Shown: piece by piece, positions 7,258 through 16,270 of the stretch | Layout of the letters: each line of letters starts with the position of its first letter | Position numbering within the stretch: position 1 is the stretch's first letter | From: Pedobacter faecalis | GTDB taxonomy: Bacteria > Bacteroidota > Bacteroidia > Sphingobacteriales > Sphingobacteriaceae | Assembly: GCF_030182585.1 (NCBI RefSeq) | Contig: NZ_JARXOW010000001.1 | Location: 62,001 to 126,000, forward strand | Direction: 5' to 3' | DNA: 64,000 bases | Translations under genes and position numbers: made by a program | The notes under the pieces: model-generated | What the model was told of the DNA's origin: nothing | Database searches by the model: none | What the model saw: the letters and a program-made list of their open reading frames with translations, nothing else

Positions 7258-10137
7258 ATGAATCATTTTTTTCAGGCTGTGAGAACGGTGATGGCACTGC
7301 TTCTTATAGGGCTTAGTTCATCCAGTCTATTTGCTCAGGTCCCTGCTGGAAAGCCTTCGGACCCACCTCCGCCCTTGCCTTTCCGGGAGATCAGCGGTAT
7401 TGTAAAAGACAGTACAGATCTTGGCGTTATCGGTGCCACGGTGAGCCTGACTTCGGAGAAAGACACTTTGAAAACAAGCACCAACAGCGACGGTATTTTC
7501 ATTTTTAAAAATGTTAAGTCGGCCACCTACACGCTTGTTGTACAGAGCATAGGTTTTCGCGCTACCCCACCCATGCGCTTTAAGCAGAATGACCTTGCGC
7601 CACGTATTGTGATGGATCCCATCGTTCTTAGCGAGGAAAAGAACACACTGAAGGAGGTTGTCATTAGTGGTACGCCGTCTATAACCTATAAGACGGATAC
7701 TGTAGAATATAAAGCAAGCGATTACGTGGTGCGCAAAAATGCCAGTGTGGATGAGTTGCTCAAGAAGATGGAAGGTATGGAAGTGGGCAATGACGGGACG
7801 TTGGTTCACCAAGGTGAGAGTGTTACCCGAGCAAAAGTAAATGGTAAGGAGTTTTTGGGTGGCGACGTCGCTAATGCCATAAAAAATCTGCCGGCAGAAA
7901 TTGTAGATAAGATACAGATTGTGGACGACTACGGAGATCAGGCTGCGCGCACAGGTATTAAAGATGGCGATGCGCAGAAGATATTGAATATTACAACACG
8001 TACGGATAAGTCGGTGGGAAATATGGCCAATGTTAATATGGCTGCCGGAAACAATGATAGGTATGAGGCTGGAATCTTCGGTACGAGGATTAACCAAAAT
8101 CAGCAGATTGGTTTGAATGCCAACTACACGAATACCGTGAATGGCGTGAATGTGAACGCCGGTGATATGGGTGGTTTCGGTGGGGGAGGCTTCAGAGGAC
8201 GAAGAGGTAATAACCCAAGTGCATCTGGCGGTATAGGCGGTAATACCAAGATGGGCAGCACATCTTTCAGTATACGCGACAAAGTCGGCTCAAAGATCGA
8301 GTACAACTTGAATTACGATTTCACAAGGACTTCCGCGAATTCGATTAATGCTTCGGAGTCTTTGGTAAACAGGGCAGGATCGCTCCCTGGCGCAGGAAAT
8401 ACGAGCTTATTTACCATAAGTAATTCCGATGGAGACGATGATGACAAAACGCATGAACTGAGGCTTGAGACGGAAATCAATCTTGATTCGAATGATTTTT
8501 TGCGCATCAATCCGCGGCTATCTTATTCGTCGACTTCTGCGTTAAGTGAGTTCAGGCGGTCAGTTACCGGCACGTTAAATGGAGCAGACCAGAGCAGACT
8601 GGAAACTGGAAGTAATGGACGTAATAATACCACGCCTTCATTAGGTCTGACGGTGTTTTACCAGCATTTATTTTCCAAGCCAAGGAGAAATTTTTCTATT
8701 CAGGCCGAGGTTAGCCGAAATAATAATGAGATAAAGCAGACCCAGGACAGATTAGATTCCTTATATTATTTGCCTGTGGATGAGCAGCAGCTTCTGATAG
8801 ACCGGATAGTGGCCAGAAAAAACCTAAGAAACAATTATCGAGGCAGCATGACTTATGCTGAACCACTTAGTGGAAATACACAACTAGAATTTAATGCACA
8901 GGTTAACCGAAACGGTTATGATAACGATGCAATCACTAGCGAGCTGAATAGCGCTGGCGTGCCTGAGGTCAGGGATGATCTGAGTAACATCTATAAGTAT
9001 TCTTTTACACAGGGACGTCTGTCTGTAAATTTTCGGTATGGAATGCAGAGTACTTCCAAAGTCCGGTTTTCACTGGGCTTAACTGGTGTGCCTGCCCAAT
9101 TGTCGGGCACAAAGGCAAGCTTGGGGACCTCTACCAACCGGACCAGTTTTAATATTGTGCCTATTGCCCGCATGGAATATCTATGGTCGAGACAACACAG
9201 AATTAATATCGACTACTCGGGAAATGCCACAGAGCCTACTTTCGACCAAATTCAGCCTGTGCGTGACGTTTCCAATCCGCAAAATCCGGTCATTGGTAAT
9301 CCGAACCTCAAAGCAACTTTTGTACACGGTATTCGTGCAGGATACAATAACTACATTGCCAACTCAAAATTGAACTATTCAGTAAACGCGAATCTTTCAT
9401 TTACAGACAATGCTGTGATCCAGAACCGGGTAGACACTATCGATACTACGATCCCTGAAAAACCTGTTCAGGTGACTGAAACACGCTTTACCAATATGAA
9501 TGGCGTCTATCGAATGGGAGGAAACTATAACATAAGCAAGCAGCTGTCGAACAGGAAGTATAACCTTCAGTTGAACGGTTCTGTTAATTATAACCGCGGA
9601 GTGGGGATTTCCAACAGTCGTGAAAATATAAACAGGCAATTCACCATAGATCAACGGTTTGGCCCAAGAATTAATCCGACTGAGTGGTTCGAAATTAATC
9701 CACATATCTCATATACTTACACCAGTTCAAGGAACACGCTTGAAAGTTTCATTGATAATAAGACAAAGACGCTCGGTCTAAACCTTGACGGAAGGGTTTA
9801 TTTTAGCGAAACCTGGTTGTTGGGTTACAATGGAAGCAAGCGCTTTATTAGTGGACTTTCATCAAACATTAACAACGATCCTTTCGTTGTTAATGCATAT
9901 CTCGAGAAGGAAGTATTCAATCGTCGAGGCAGAATTACGTTCCAGGCTTACGATATTTTGAATCAGAATAACGTAGTCAGTCGAAGCAACACTGACTTCG
10001 GCTACACCGATATCCGATCTAACCCGGTGAGCCGCTTCTTTATGCTGAGGTTAAGTATGCGGTTGCAGAAGTGGAGCGGAGCTCAGGGTAGGGGCGGAAG
10101 AGAGATCCGGCGAAGGGGAGACGGCAGCTTTTTTTAA
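7258..10137 (+). CDS. Outer-membrane beta-barrel protein with carboxypeptidase-regulatory domain
   Basis: A 959-residue TonB-receptor-like protein. Order of parts: signal peptide (about 1-27, ending LFAQ), a proline-rich linker, a carboxypeptidase-like regulatory Ig-fold domain (about 40-115, ISGIVKDSTDLGVIGATVSL), a plug-like domain (about 135-260, with VDELLKKMEGMEV), then a barrel of the outer membrane protein beta-barrel family. A Gly/Arg stretch at about 303-325 (GGFGGGGFRGRRG) and an arginine-rich tail (GRGGREIRRRGDGSFF) are unusual. It lacks a SusD partner. It may transport a substrate or be a receptor for the protein encoded just upstream. Confidence 0.85.
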   Translation: MNHFFQAVRTVMALLLIGLSSSSLFAQVPAGKPSDPPPPLPFREISGIVKDSTDLGVIGATVSLTSEKDTLKTSTNSDGIFIFKNVKSATYTLVVQSIGFRATPPMRFKQNDLAPRIVMDPIVLSEEKNTLKEVVISGTPSITYKTDTVEYKASDYVVRKNASVDELLKKMEGMEVGNDGTLVHQGESVTRAKVNGKEFLGGDVANAIKNLPAEIVDKIQIVDDYGDQAARTGIKDGDAQKILNITTRTDKSVGNMANVNMAAGNNDRYEAGIFGTRINQNQQIGLNANYTNTVNGVNVNAGDMGGFGGGGFRGRRGNNPSASGGIGGNTKMGSTSFSIRDKVGSKIEYNLNYDFTRTSANSINASESLVNRAGSLPGAGNTSLFTISNSDGDDDDKTHELRLETEINLDSNDFLRINPRLSYSSTSALSEFRRSVTGTLNGADQSRLETGSNGRNNTTPSLGLTVFYQHLFSKPRRNFSIQAEVSRNNNEIKQTQDRLDSLYYLPVDEQQLLIDRIVARKNLRNNYRGSMTYAEPLSGNTQLEFNAQVNRNGYDNDAITSELNSAGVPEVRDDLSNIYKYSFTQGRLSVNFRYGMQSTSKVRFSLGLTGVPAQLSGTKASLGTSTNRTSFNIVPIARMEYLWSRQHRINIDYSGNATEPTFDQIQPVRDVSNPQNPVIGNPNLKATFVHGIRAGYNNYIANSKLNYSVNANLSFTDNAVIQNRVDTIDTTIPEKPVQVTETRFTNMNGVYRMGGNYNISKQLSNRKYNLQLNGSVNYNRGVGISNSRENINRQFTIDQRFGPRINPTEWFEINPHISYTYTSSRNTLESFIDNKTKTLGLNLDGRVYFSETWLLGYNGSKRFISGLSSNINNDPFVVNAYLEKEVFNRRGRITFQAYDILNQNNVVSRSNTDFGYTDIRSNPVSRFFMLRLSMRLQKWSGAQGRGGREIRRRGDGSFF

Positions 10138-10195
10138 AACCTCCTAGCGCACTTTATCTGATTTTTAATATCTTCATAGTTCTAATAGGATATTT

Positions 10196-11371
10196 ATGAA
10201 GGGTAAAGGGCGCTTGCTCATGATCTTTGCGGTGATTGCAGCGTTTGTTATATTTTTTTCCCAGTGTGTAGATGCTCCCAAGGAGCTGAAGGCAACAGAA
10301 AATACGCTTGCCGGCTCTGAGAGTTGTAAGCAGTGTCATCAAAAGATATACAATGATTATCAGCATGACTTTCATGCCCGGACTTCAAGGCCTGTAAGAG
10401 ACACAGACCTGGTAGAGGGACCGCTGCCGGATTCGATATACAGGTTTCACAAGGATCTGAAAATACAGGTGGAAAAGCGGTCCGGCGGAATGTATCAGGT
10501 AGCATATTTTGACGGGGAGGAGGCCATGGCCAGACGATTCGATGTCGTCATCGGATCAGGGAAAAATGCCTATACCTACGGATCCTGGCAGGGGAAACTG
10601 CTTACACAGTTACCGTTGTCTTATTTCCGGGCTATAAATGCCTGGGCGAACAGCCCTGGCTTTCCTAAGGACCGGGTGCACTTTAGCCGTCCTATCGATC
10701 AGCGTTGCCTCGAATGTCATAGTAGTTTCGTGGAGCAGGCCCCTGCGACGCATCAAGGGATTGCAACAGTAGAACGATTTCAACCGGGATCCATCGTTTA
10801 CGGCATTAATTGCGAAAGATGCCACGGTCCTGCTGGAAGGCACGTCGAGTTCCACAGGAATGATCGCGAAGAAAAGAAGCCGCACTATATCACCCTTTAT
10901 AGTTCATTGACCCGAAAGCAACGGCTTGACGCCTGCGGAATTTGCCATTCTGGTGTCGACATGCAGTCATTGAAGACAACTTTTAATTTTAAACCGGGCG
11001 ATACCTTAGAATCCTATTATGCGATTGCTGCCAATCAGCAAGGGCAGGCGTCTCCCGATGTCCACGGCAACCAAGTTCAGATGCTGGCGCAGAGTAAATG
11101 TTTTACCGCTAGCGATAAACTCGACTGCAACACGTGTCATAGTCCACATGAATCAAAGAAGGCGGGGTTGACGGCTTATTCAAGGAAATGCATGTCCTGT
11201 CATCCCTCGGTCGAGCATAGTGCGAAAACGCTTTCCAATGCGATGGTTAAGACGAACTGTATTGATTGCCATATGCCTTTGCAGAAGTCGAGGGTGATCA
11301 GTTTTCAGGAGGCAGGCAAATCCGATGCGAGTCCATACAAGCTACATACCCACAGGATTGCGATATATTAG
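10196..11371 (+). CDS. Seven-heme c-type cytochrome lipoprotein
   Basis: A 391-residue protein with seven CXXCH haem-binding motifs: CKQCH, CLECH, CERCH, CGICH, CNTCH, CMSCH and CIDCH. The N-terminus is a lipoprotein signal with the lipobox cysteine at about residue 24 (FFSQC), so it is anchored on the periplasmic or outer face. The pattern is of the cytochrome c554 / multihaem type; no catalytic domain beyond the haem modules is seen. It follows the barrel gene by 58 bases and ends at a strong terminator. The electron donor and acceptor are unknown. It could hand electrons from the quinone pool to an external acceptor or act as a reductase. Confidence 0.87.
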   Translation: MKGKGRLLMIFAVIAAFVIFFSQCVDAPKELKATENTLAGSESCKQCHQKIYNDYQHDFHARTSRPVRDTDLVEGPLPDSIYRFHKDLKIQVEKRSGGMYQVAYFDGEEAMARRFDVVIGSGKNAYTYGSWQGKLLTQLPLSYFRAINAWANSPGFPKDRVHFSRPIDQRCLECHSSFVEQAPATHQGIATVERFQPGSIVYGINCERCHGPAGRHVEFHRNDREEKKPHYITLYSSLTRKQRLDACGICHSGVDMQSLKTTFNFKPGDTLESYYAIAANQQGQASPDVHGNQVQMLAQSKCFTASDKLDCNTCHSPHESKKAGLTAYSRKCMSCHPSVEHSAKTLSNAMVKTNCIDCHMPLQKSRVISFQEAGKSDASPYKLHTHRIAIY

Positions 11372-11383
11372 ACGCTAATGTAT

Positions 11384-11424
11384 AAAAGAGAAAGCCCGAT
11401 ACATCGTATCGGGCTTTCTCTTTT
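11384..11424. terminator. Bidirectional terminator
   Basis: A near-perfect palindrome with arms of about 19 bases (AAAAGAGAAAGCCCGATAC and its complement) around a 3-base loop. It has an A-tract on the left and a T-tract on the right, so it can stop the cytochrome transcript from the left and the Pur-family transcript from the right. Confidence 0.9.
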
Positions 11425-11445
11425 ATATTTTGGCTAGAAGCTAAC

Positions 11446-11775
11446 TTAGAATGAAAAGTCATCGCCTTGTGCACGGGCAGGAATGCTCTCGTGGTTGTCG
11501 GCGTACTCATATCTTTTCTCTACGACTTCCTGGTGATTTTTAATATACTCTACCGTTTCATTAAGGCCTTCAGCAAACTTTTCGAAGTCCTCTTTATATA
11601 AAAAGATCTTGTGCTTCACAAAAACGCCATCTTCCAGTCTTTTTTTACTTTCAGTCAGTGTCAGATAGTAATCTCCTGATCTGGTTGCTTTTACGTCAAA
11701 AAAGTAAGTTCTTTTGCCTGCCCTTACCTTCTTAGAAAAAACCTCTTCTCTCTCTTTGTTTTCAAATTCTCCCAT
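11446..11775 (-). CDS. DUF3276 / PUR-family nucleic-acid-binding protein
   Basis: A 109-residue protein with the DUF3276 (Pur-alpha-like) fold through residues 5-85. Typical features are FSKKVRAGKRTYFFDVKAT and DYYLTLTESKK. Bacterial PUR proteins bind single-stranded nucleic acid and this one is a Bacteroidota core gene; a similar protein in Borrelia regulates gene expression. The tail after residue 90 is acidic and disordered, ending DDFSF. It is monocistronic, 67 bases downstream of the ABC exporter start region on the same strand, and shares the palindromic terminator at 11384-11424. Confidence 0.9.
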   Translation of the reverse strand: MGEFENKEREEVFSKKVRAGKRTYFFDVKATRSGDYYLTLTESKKRLEDGVFVKHKIFLYKEDFEKFAEGLNETVEYIKNHQEVVEKRYEYADNHESIPARAQGDDFSF

Positions 11776-11842
11776 GTTGCTTTAGCTCTTGGTTTTGGTT
11801 CGGGTAAATATAAAGTAATAATTTTTAAAGTTCAAAATCAAA

Positions 11843-13633
11843 TTATGCAGTTTGATTTTCCTCTTCCAGCAGCTGATTTTGGTACATCTCTGCGTAAGCA
11901 CCATTTTGATGAACGAGCTCCTCGTGTGTACCTTGCTCTATAAGACGGCCATCGTCTAAAACCAGAATCTTATCGGCATTTTTGAGGGTCGATATACGAT
12001 GTGCAATCAAAATAATGGTTTTCTGATGCATGAGTGCCCCCAGATTATTCAAAATTTCTTCTTCCGTCTTTGTATCTACAGCCGAAAGGCAGTCGTCTAA
12101 TATAAGTATCGAAGGAGACTTAATAAGCGCCCGGGCAATGGAAACCCGTTGTTTTTGGCCGCCCGACAAAGTTATGCCGCGTTCACCCAGCATAGTGTCA
12201 AACCGTTTCTCGAAGCCGATGATATTGTTATATACAGCCGCCTGTTTTGCGGCGGTTTCTACCTGCGACTGGTTCACTTCTTCAAGACCGAATGCAATAT
12301 TGTTCCTTATCGTGTCCGAAAACAAAAACACCTCTTGTGGTACATAGCCAATCTGATTCCGGTAATGCTGAAGACTTAGCTTTTTCAAAGGGAGACCATC
12401 TACCGTTATGCTGCCACTGTCTGCATCATACATCCTCATGAGAAGATTGGCCAGCGTAGATTTTCCCGATCCCGTTCGGCCCATAATAGCAACGAATTGT
12501 CCTTTTTTGATGTCGAAGCTGATGTCGCTTATCGCCTTAATACCGGTGTCGGGGTAAGTAAACGTAACGTTTTTAAAACTGATGTCACCCAAAACAGTCA
12601 CTTCGGGGTGATCTCCAGACACGATATCCGGCTCGGTATGCAGGAACTCATTAATCCGTTTTTGCGATGCCGATGCCCGCTGGATCAAAGTGGTTACCCA
12701 ACCGAGCATAGAAACCGGAAAGGTCAGCTGGTTCACGTACACAATAAATTCGGCGATATTGCCTGGTGTTATATAACCGCCAATAACCTGTTTCCCCCCG
12801 ATATAAATGGTTAAGATAGTACTCAAACCAACAAGCAGGATCATTGCCGGATAAAACAACGCTTGAACCTTTACCAGATTCATAGCCAGATCTTTGTATG
12901 TATAACTCTCACCGGCGAATACCTTGCGCGTGTGTTCTTCCCTTACATAAGATTTTATAACCCGAATGCCAGAAAACTGTTCCTGGACATAACTTGACAA
13001 CCTCGACAACTGCTGCTGTATATGTTCGCTTTTGCGGTTGATAAGTGTGTTTACAAAATAGATAACAATAACAAGTACAGGTAATGGTAACAACGAAAAC
13101 AGGGCCAGTTCAGCATTTACGTCGAACATCGCGTAAATGACTAGCGAAAAAAGCACAGCGGTATTAATCGCATACATGATGGCCGGGCCGACATACATCC
13201 GCACCCTGTTTACATCTTCGGTGGCACGGCTCATCAGGTCGCCTGTATTATTGCGCCGGTAAAAACCAAGATTCAGTTTTTGGTAGTGGGCATAGATTTC
13301 GTTCTTCATGTCGAACTCAATATGCCTCGACATGAGAATCAGGGTTTGTCGCATAAAAAAGAGAAAAAGGCCTCTCAATAGATACAGGATAAGGACGATG
13401 GAACCAAAATAAAGAAGACTATAACTAAAGATGTCGTAGATGATTTCCCTGCGTTCGAAGCCGTTAAAAAGTCTGTATATCTGTATATTTTCCGTAATCA
13501 GGTTAAAAGCATGACCTATGACCTGGGCAGGTACAACCCCAAAGATATTAGATACAATGACAAAGAAAATACCTGGTATGATCCACCATTTATATTTGTA
13601 AAAGTACTTGTTTAAATGGCGGAGATGCTTCAT
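11843..13633 (-). CDS. ABC exporter half-transporter (permease-ATPase) with non-canonical Walker B
   Basis: A 596-residue type IV ABC exporter half: six membrane helices (about 1-320) and an ATPase domain (345-585). Walker A is GRTGSGKST at 385-393, the signature LSGGQ at 489-493 and the switch histidine H545. Walker B reads ILILDDCLSAVD, so the catalytic Glu position (514) is Asp. That substitution is known from the degenerate site of heterodimeric exporters such as BmrC/YheI. No second half-transporter lies nearby. The substrate is unknown; lipids or drugs are typical for the family. Transcription runs leftward from a start at 13633, about 106 bases from the divergent dehydrogenase gene. 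Confidence 0.93.
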   Translation of the reverse strand: MKHLRHLNKYFYKYKWWIIPGIFFVIVSNIFGVVPAQVIGHAFNLITENIQIYRLFNGFERREIIYDIFSYSLLYFGSIVLILYLLRGLFLFFMRQTLILMSRHIEFDMKNEIYAHYQKLNLGFYRRNNTGDLMSRATEDVNRVRMYVGPAIMYAINTAVLFSLVIYAMFDVNAELALFSLLPLPVLVIVIYFVNTLINRKSEHIQQQLSRLSSYVQEQFSGIRVIKSYVREEHTRKVFAGESYTYKDLAMNLVKVQALFYPAMILLVGLSTILTIYIGGKQVIGGYITPGNIAEFIVYVNQLTFPVSMLGWVTTLIQRASASQKRINEFLHTEPDIVSGDHPEVTVLGDISFKNVTFTYPDTGIKAISDISFDIKKGQFVAIMGRTGSGKSTLANLLMRMYDADSGSITVDGLPLKKLSLQHYRNQIGYVPQEVFLFSDTIRNNIAFGLEEVNQSQVETAAKQAAVYNNIIGFEKRFDTMLGERGITLSGGQKQRVSIARALIKSPSILILDDCLSAVDTKTEEEILNNLGALMHQKTIILIAHRISTLKNADKILVLDDGRLIEQGTHEELVHQNGAYAEMYQNQLLEEENQTA

Positions 13634-13709
13634 GGTTTGTAAAGTTAGCCAAAGCAGTATTATTTTCTAAAGACTTTGGTTAAAACAATGTAAATATCTT
13701 TTTTTATGC

Positions 13710-13717
13710 TAGTTTTG
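13710..13717 (+). promoter_or_regulatory. Bacteroidota -7 promoter element of the dehydrogenase gene
   Basis: TAGTTTTG matches TAnnTTTG and lies 23 bases before the ATG at 13740, which would give a short leader. No clear -33 TTTG at standard spacing was seen. Confidence 0.5.
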
Positions 13718-13739
13718 CGGCATATCTGATAAGAGTCGT

Positions 13740-14828
13740 ATGTCTGGTAATAGTTCTCCTGTAAATTCCGTTTTAGATCAAATTGGCACTTCGGGCCATA
13801 GAAAAGTTGTTTTTTGCAATGATCCTGATACCGGACTAAGAGCGATTATTGCTATTCATGACACAACGCTAGGGCCCGCGATAGGGGGTACGCGCATGTG
13901 GAATTATGCTACCGAATCTGAGGCATTGGAGGATGTGCTAAGACTGTCGAGGGCAATGACCTATAAATCGGCAATTACTGGCTTGAATTTGGGTGGGGGT
14001 AATGCCGTGATCATCGGCGATTCGAGAAAGTCCAAGTCTGAGGCGATGATGCGGAGCTACGGGCGCTTTATTAAGAATCTAAATGGTGAATTCATTACAG
14101 CAGAGGACGTAGGGACCAATACGAAGGATATGGAGTATATCCGTATGGAAACAACGCATGTTACCGGTGTGCCTGAATCGCTTGGCGGAGCCGGAGATCC
14201 CTCACCGACGACTGCCAAGGGTGTTTATCTGGGGATAAAAGCCTGTGTTAAAGAGGTCTTTGGTACAGATATGCTGGCCGGGCGTTCCGTTGTGGTTCAG
14301 GGTATTGGCAACGTGGGTGAACATTTGGTTGAGTTGCTGCGTTCGGAGAATGTGGAAGTGTACATCAGTGACATCAACGAAGAACGTTTGCAGCATGTTG
14401 CAAGGAAATACAAAGCTAAACCTGTAGCGGCAGATAAAATCTTTGGTTTGAATGCCGACATTTACGCGCCGTGTGCCCTTGGTGCAACCGTAAACAACAA
14501 TACCATAGAGAAGATGAAATTTGCCATTATAGCCGGCTCGGCCAATAACCAGCTTGCAGATGAACAGGTGCACGGGAAGCGGTTACTGGAAAAGGGTATT
14601 TTGTTTGCGCCGGATTATCTGATCAATGCAGGCGGACTGATCAGTTGCTACTCCGAGCTTACAGGCTTTGGCAGAAAACGTACTACGCAGCTGACAGAAA
14701 ATATTTATAACGCAACCAGAGATGTGATCAGGATGTCTAAACGTGATAATATCCCCACGGTTTGGGCTGCAAACCAAATCGCAGAGCAAAGAATAAGAGA
14801 TATAAAGAAAATAAAATCATCATTTTAA
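13740..14828 (+). CDS. Glu/Leu/Phe/Val dehydrogenase family protein, active-site Lys replaced by Asn
   Basis: A 362-residue homologue of leucine dehydrogenase, which oxidatively deaminates branched-chain amino acids with NAD+. The N-terminal domain has the substrate-binding MTYKSAITGLNLGGG, and the C-terminal Rossmann domain has VVQGIGNVGEHL. In characterised enzymes of the family the glycine-rich motif continues GGGK with a catalytic lysine. Here it continues GGGN (Asn88), while the preceding MTYK lysine is intact. The protein may be inactive, use another mechanism, or represent a Bacteroidota subgroup. It stands alone, with nusB 31 bases downstream. Confidence 0.88.
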   Translation: MSGNSSPVNSVLDQIGTSGHRKVVFCNDPDTGLRAIIAIHDTTLGPAIGGTRMWNYATESEALEDVLRLSRAMTYKSAITGLNLGGGNAVIIGDSRKSKSEAMMRSYGRFIKNLNGEFITAEDVGTNTKDMEYIRMETTHVTGVPESLGGAGDPSPTTAKGVYLGIKACVKEVFGTDMLAGRSVVVQGIGNVGEHLVELLRSENVEVYISDINEERLQHVARKYKAKPVAADKIFGLNADIYAPCALGATVNNNTIEKMKFAIIAGSANNQLADEQVHGKRLLEKGILFAPDYLINAGGLISCYSELTGFGRKRTTQLTENIYNATRDVIRMSKRDNIPTVWAANQIAEQRIRDIKKIKSSF

Positions 14829-14859
14829 AATCAGGTAATTACCACTCGTTCTTACATTC

Positions 14860-15810
14860 ATGTTAAACAGAAGGCACTTAAGAATTAAAGCTTTGCAAAA
14901 TGTTTTTGCTTGGCACATGGCAGATAAAAAAGATCTGACGTCATCAAGAAAGGCGTTGATGCAGAGTATAGATAATGTATACGAAATGTATATGTGGATG
15001 CTGTCGCTCCTCGTTGAAATCACCGAATACACCGGCATAGACGCAACTGAGCGCGCAAATAAACATCTGCCTACGGAGGAGGATCTCAATCCAAACCTCA
15101 AGCTGCTTGAAAACAAGTTCATCAACGTGCTTAAGGAAAACCCTGAATACGTTGCCCTTGTTAAAAAGTACAAAATCAATTGGATGTCCGATCCGGAATT
15201 GGTAAAGGCTATTTTTAATGCACTTAAAGTCACCCCGGAATACCAGGCTTATCTCGCAGATCCAAACAATGAGCTCGAGGAATCCAAAACCATCATCAAA
15301 TATATTTTCAGAAAGATTGTACTGAAAAGTCATGCCGTTATTCAGGCGTTTGAAGATAAATTTATCAATTGGTCGGTAGACAAAGAGGTCATGCAGGGTA
15401 TGGTAGCTAAGACCATTAAAAACTTTACTTCCGAAGACCCTTTTGCAAATAAACTCACGCCCATTAGCCAGGACTGGGATGAAGACGGCAAGTTTGTGGA
15501 AGACCTGTTTGTGTTTACGCTCAGAAATGACAAAGAGTACCAGGCAATGATTGCGGATCGTACCAAGAACTGGGAATCGGAACGTATTGCGCTGATGGAC
15601 ACCATTCTGATGAAGATGGCTATTTGCGAACTGCTCAATTTCCCGTCCATACCCGTTAAGGTAACCATTAACGAATACCTCGATTTGTCAAAAGATTACA
15701 GTACTCCGAAAAGCAATTCGTTTATAAACGGTATATTGGACAAAATTATGGGCGACCTAAAGCGTAACAATGTGCTCAAGAAAACTGGTCGCGGTTTAAT
15801 AGAAGATTAA
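14860..15810 (+). CDS. nusB: Transcription antitermination factor NusB
   Basis: NusB binds boxA of rRNA leaders with NusE and promotes antitermination. This protein has 316 residues, against about 140 in E. coli. The first residues MLNRRHLRIKALQNVFAWHM are the NusB start, and the family's C-terminal helices are seen late (WESERIALMDTILMKMAICE, then PVKVTINEYLDLSKDYST). Between them is the roughly 150-residue helical insert usual in Bacteroidota versions. It heads an operon with the DUF1573 lipoprotein (5-base gap) and yajC. The start ATG follows the dehydrogenase stop by 31 bases, so readthrough is possible. Confidence 0.95.
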   Translation: MLNRRHLRIKALQNVFAWHMADKKDLTSSRKALMQSIDNVYEMYMWMLSLLVEITEYTGIDATERANKHLPTEEDLNPNLKLLENKFINVLKENPEYVALVKKYKINWMSDPELVKAIFNALKVTPEYQAYLADPNNELEESKTIIKYIFRKIVLKSHAVIQAFEDKFINWSVDKEVMQGMVAKTIKNFTSEDPFANKLTPISQDWDEDGKFVEDLFVFTLRNDKEYQAMIADRTKNWESERIALMDTILMKMAICELLNFPSIPVKVTINEYLDLSKDYSTPKSNSFINGILDKIMGDLKRNNVLKKTGRGLIED

Positions 15811-15815
15811 CAACT

Positions 15816-16250
15816 ATGAAGAAAATTTTATTTGCGCTGTTTGTTGCAGCCGCGCTCACATCATGCCAGTCTAAAACGGAACAAACAAACGAAAGTGCTT
15901 CCTCACCGGTCGATACTTCCTCATTGAAGCAGGACGGTCCTGTGATGAAATTTACTACGGAGACTTATAATTTCGGTAAGATAAAGAAGGGTGAGTCAGT
16001 GTCTTACAGCTTCACGTTTAAGAATATGGGGCAAGTTCCGCTGATTATAACGGACGCTGTTACTACATGCGGATGTACAGTGCCTGAGGTTCCCAAAGAA
16101 CCGGTTAAGCCGGGTGACGAAGGAAAATTGAACGTGGTGTTTAACAGCGCGGGTAAACCGGTGGGTATGACTGACCGCGTGGTAACCGTGATGTCCAATG
16201 CTTTAAACAGTTCAGTGCAGTTGCATATAGTGGGAGAAATAACAGAATAG
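15816..16250 (+). CDS. DUF1573 lipoprotein
   Basis: A 144-residue lipoprotein: signal with lipobox LTSC (Cys17), a Ser/Thr-rich linker, then a single DUF1573 immunoglobulin-like domain. The conserved GKIKKGESVSYSFTFKN and VTTCGCTVPE segments, with their paired cysteines, define this family of envelope proteins. Function is not established. In Bacteroidota it commonly sits between nusB and yajC, as here, with gaps of 5 and 20 bases, so co-expression with the Sec-associated YajC is likely. Confidence 0.92.
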   Translation: MKKILFALFVAAALTSCQSKTEQTNESASSPVDTSSLKQDGPVMKFTTETYNFGKIKKGESVSYSFTFKNMGQVPLIITDAVTTCGCTVPEVPKEPVKPGDEGKLNVVFNSAGKPVGMTDRVVTVMSNALNSSVQLHIVGEITE

Positions 16251-16270
16251 CAAACCAATAAAAATTGAAT

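Noticed and set aside
7327..8097. Open frame of 256 codons opposite the outer-membrane barrel gene
   Set aside because: Shadow of the barrel gene; composition is random-like and no start context is seen.
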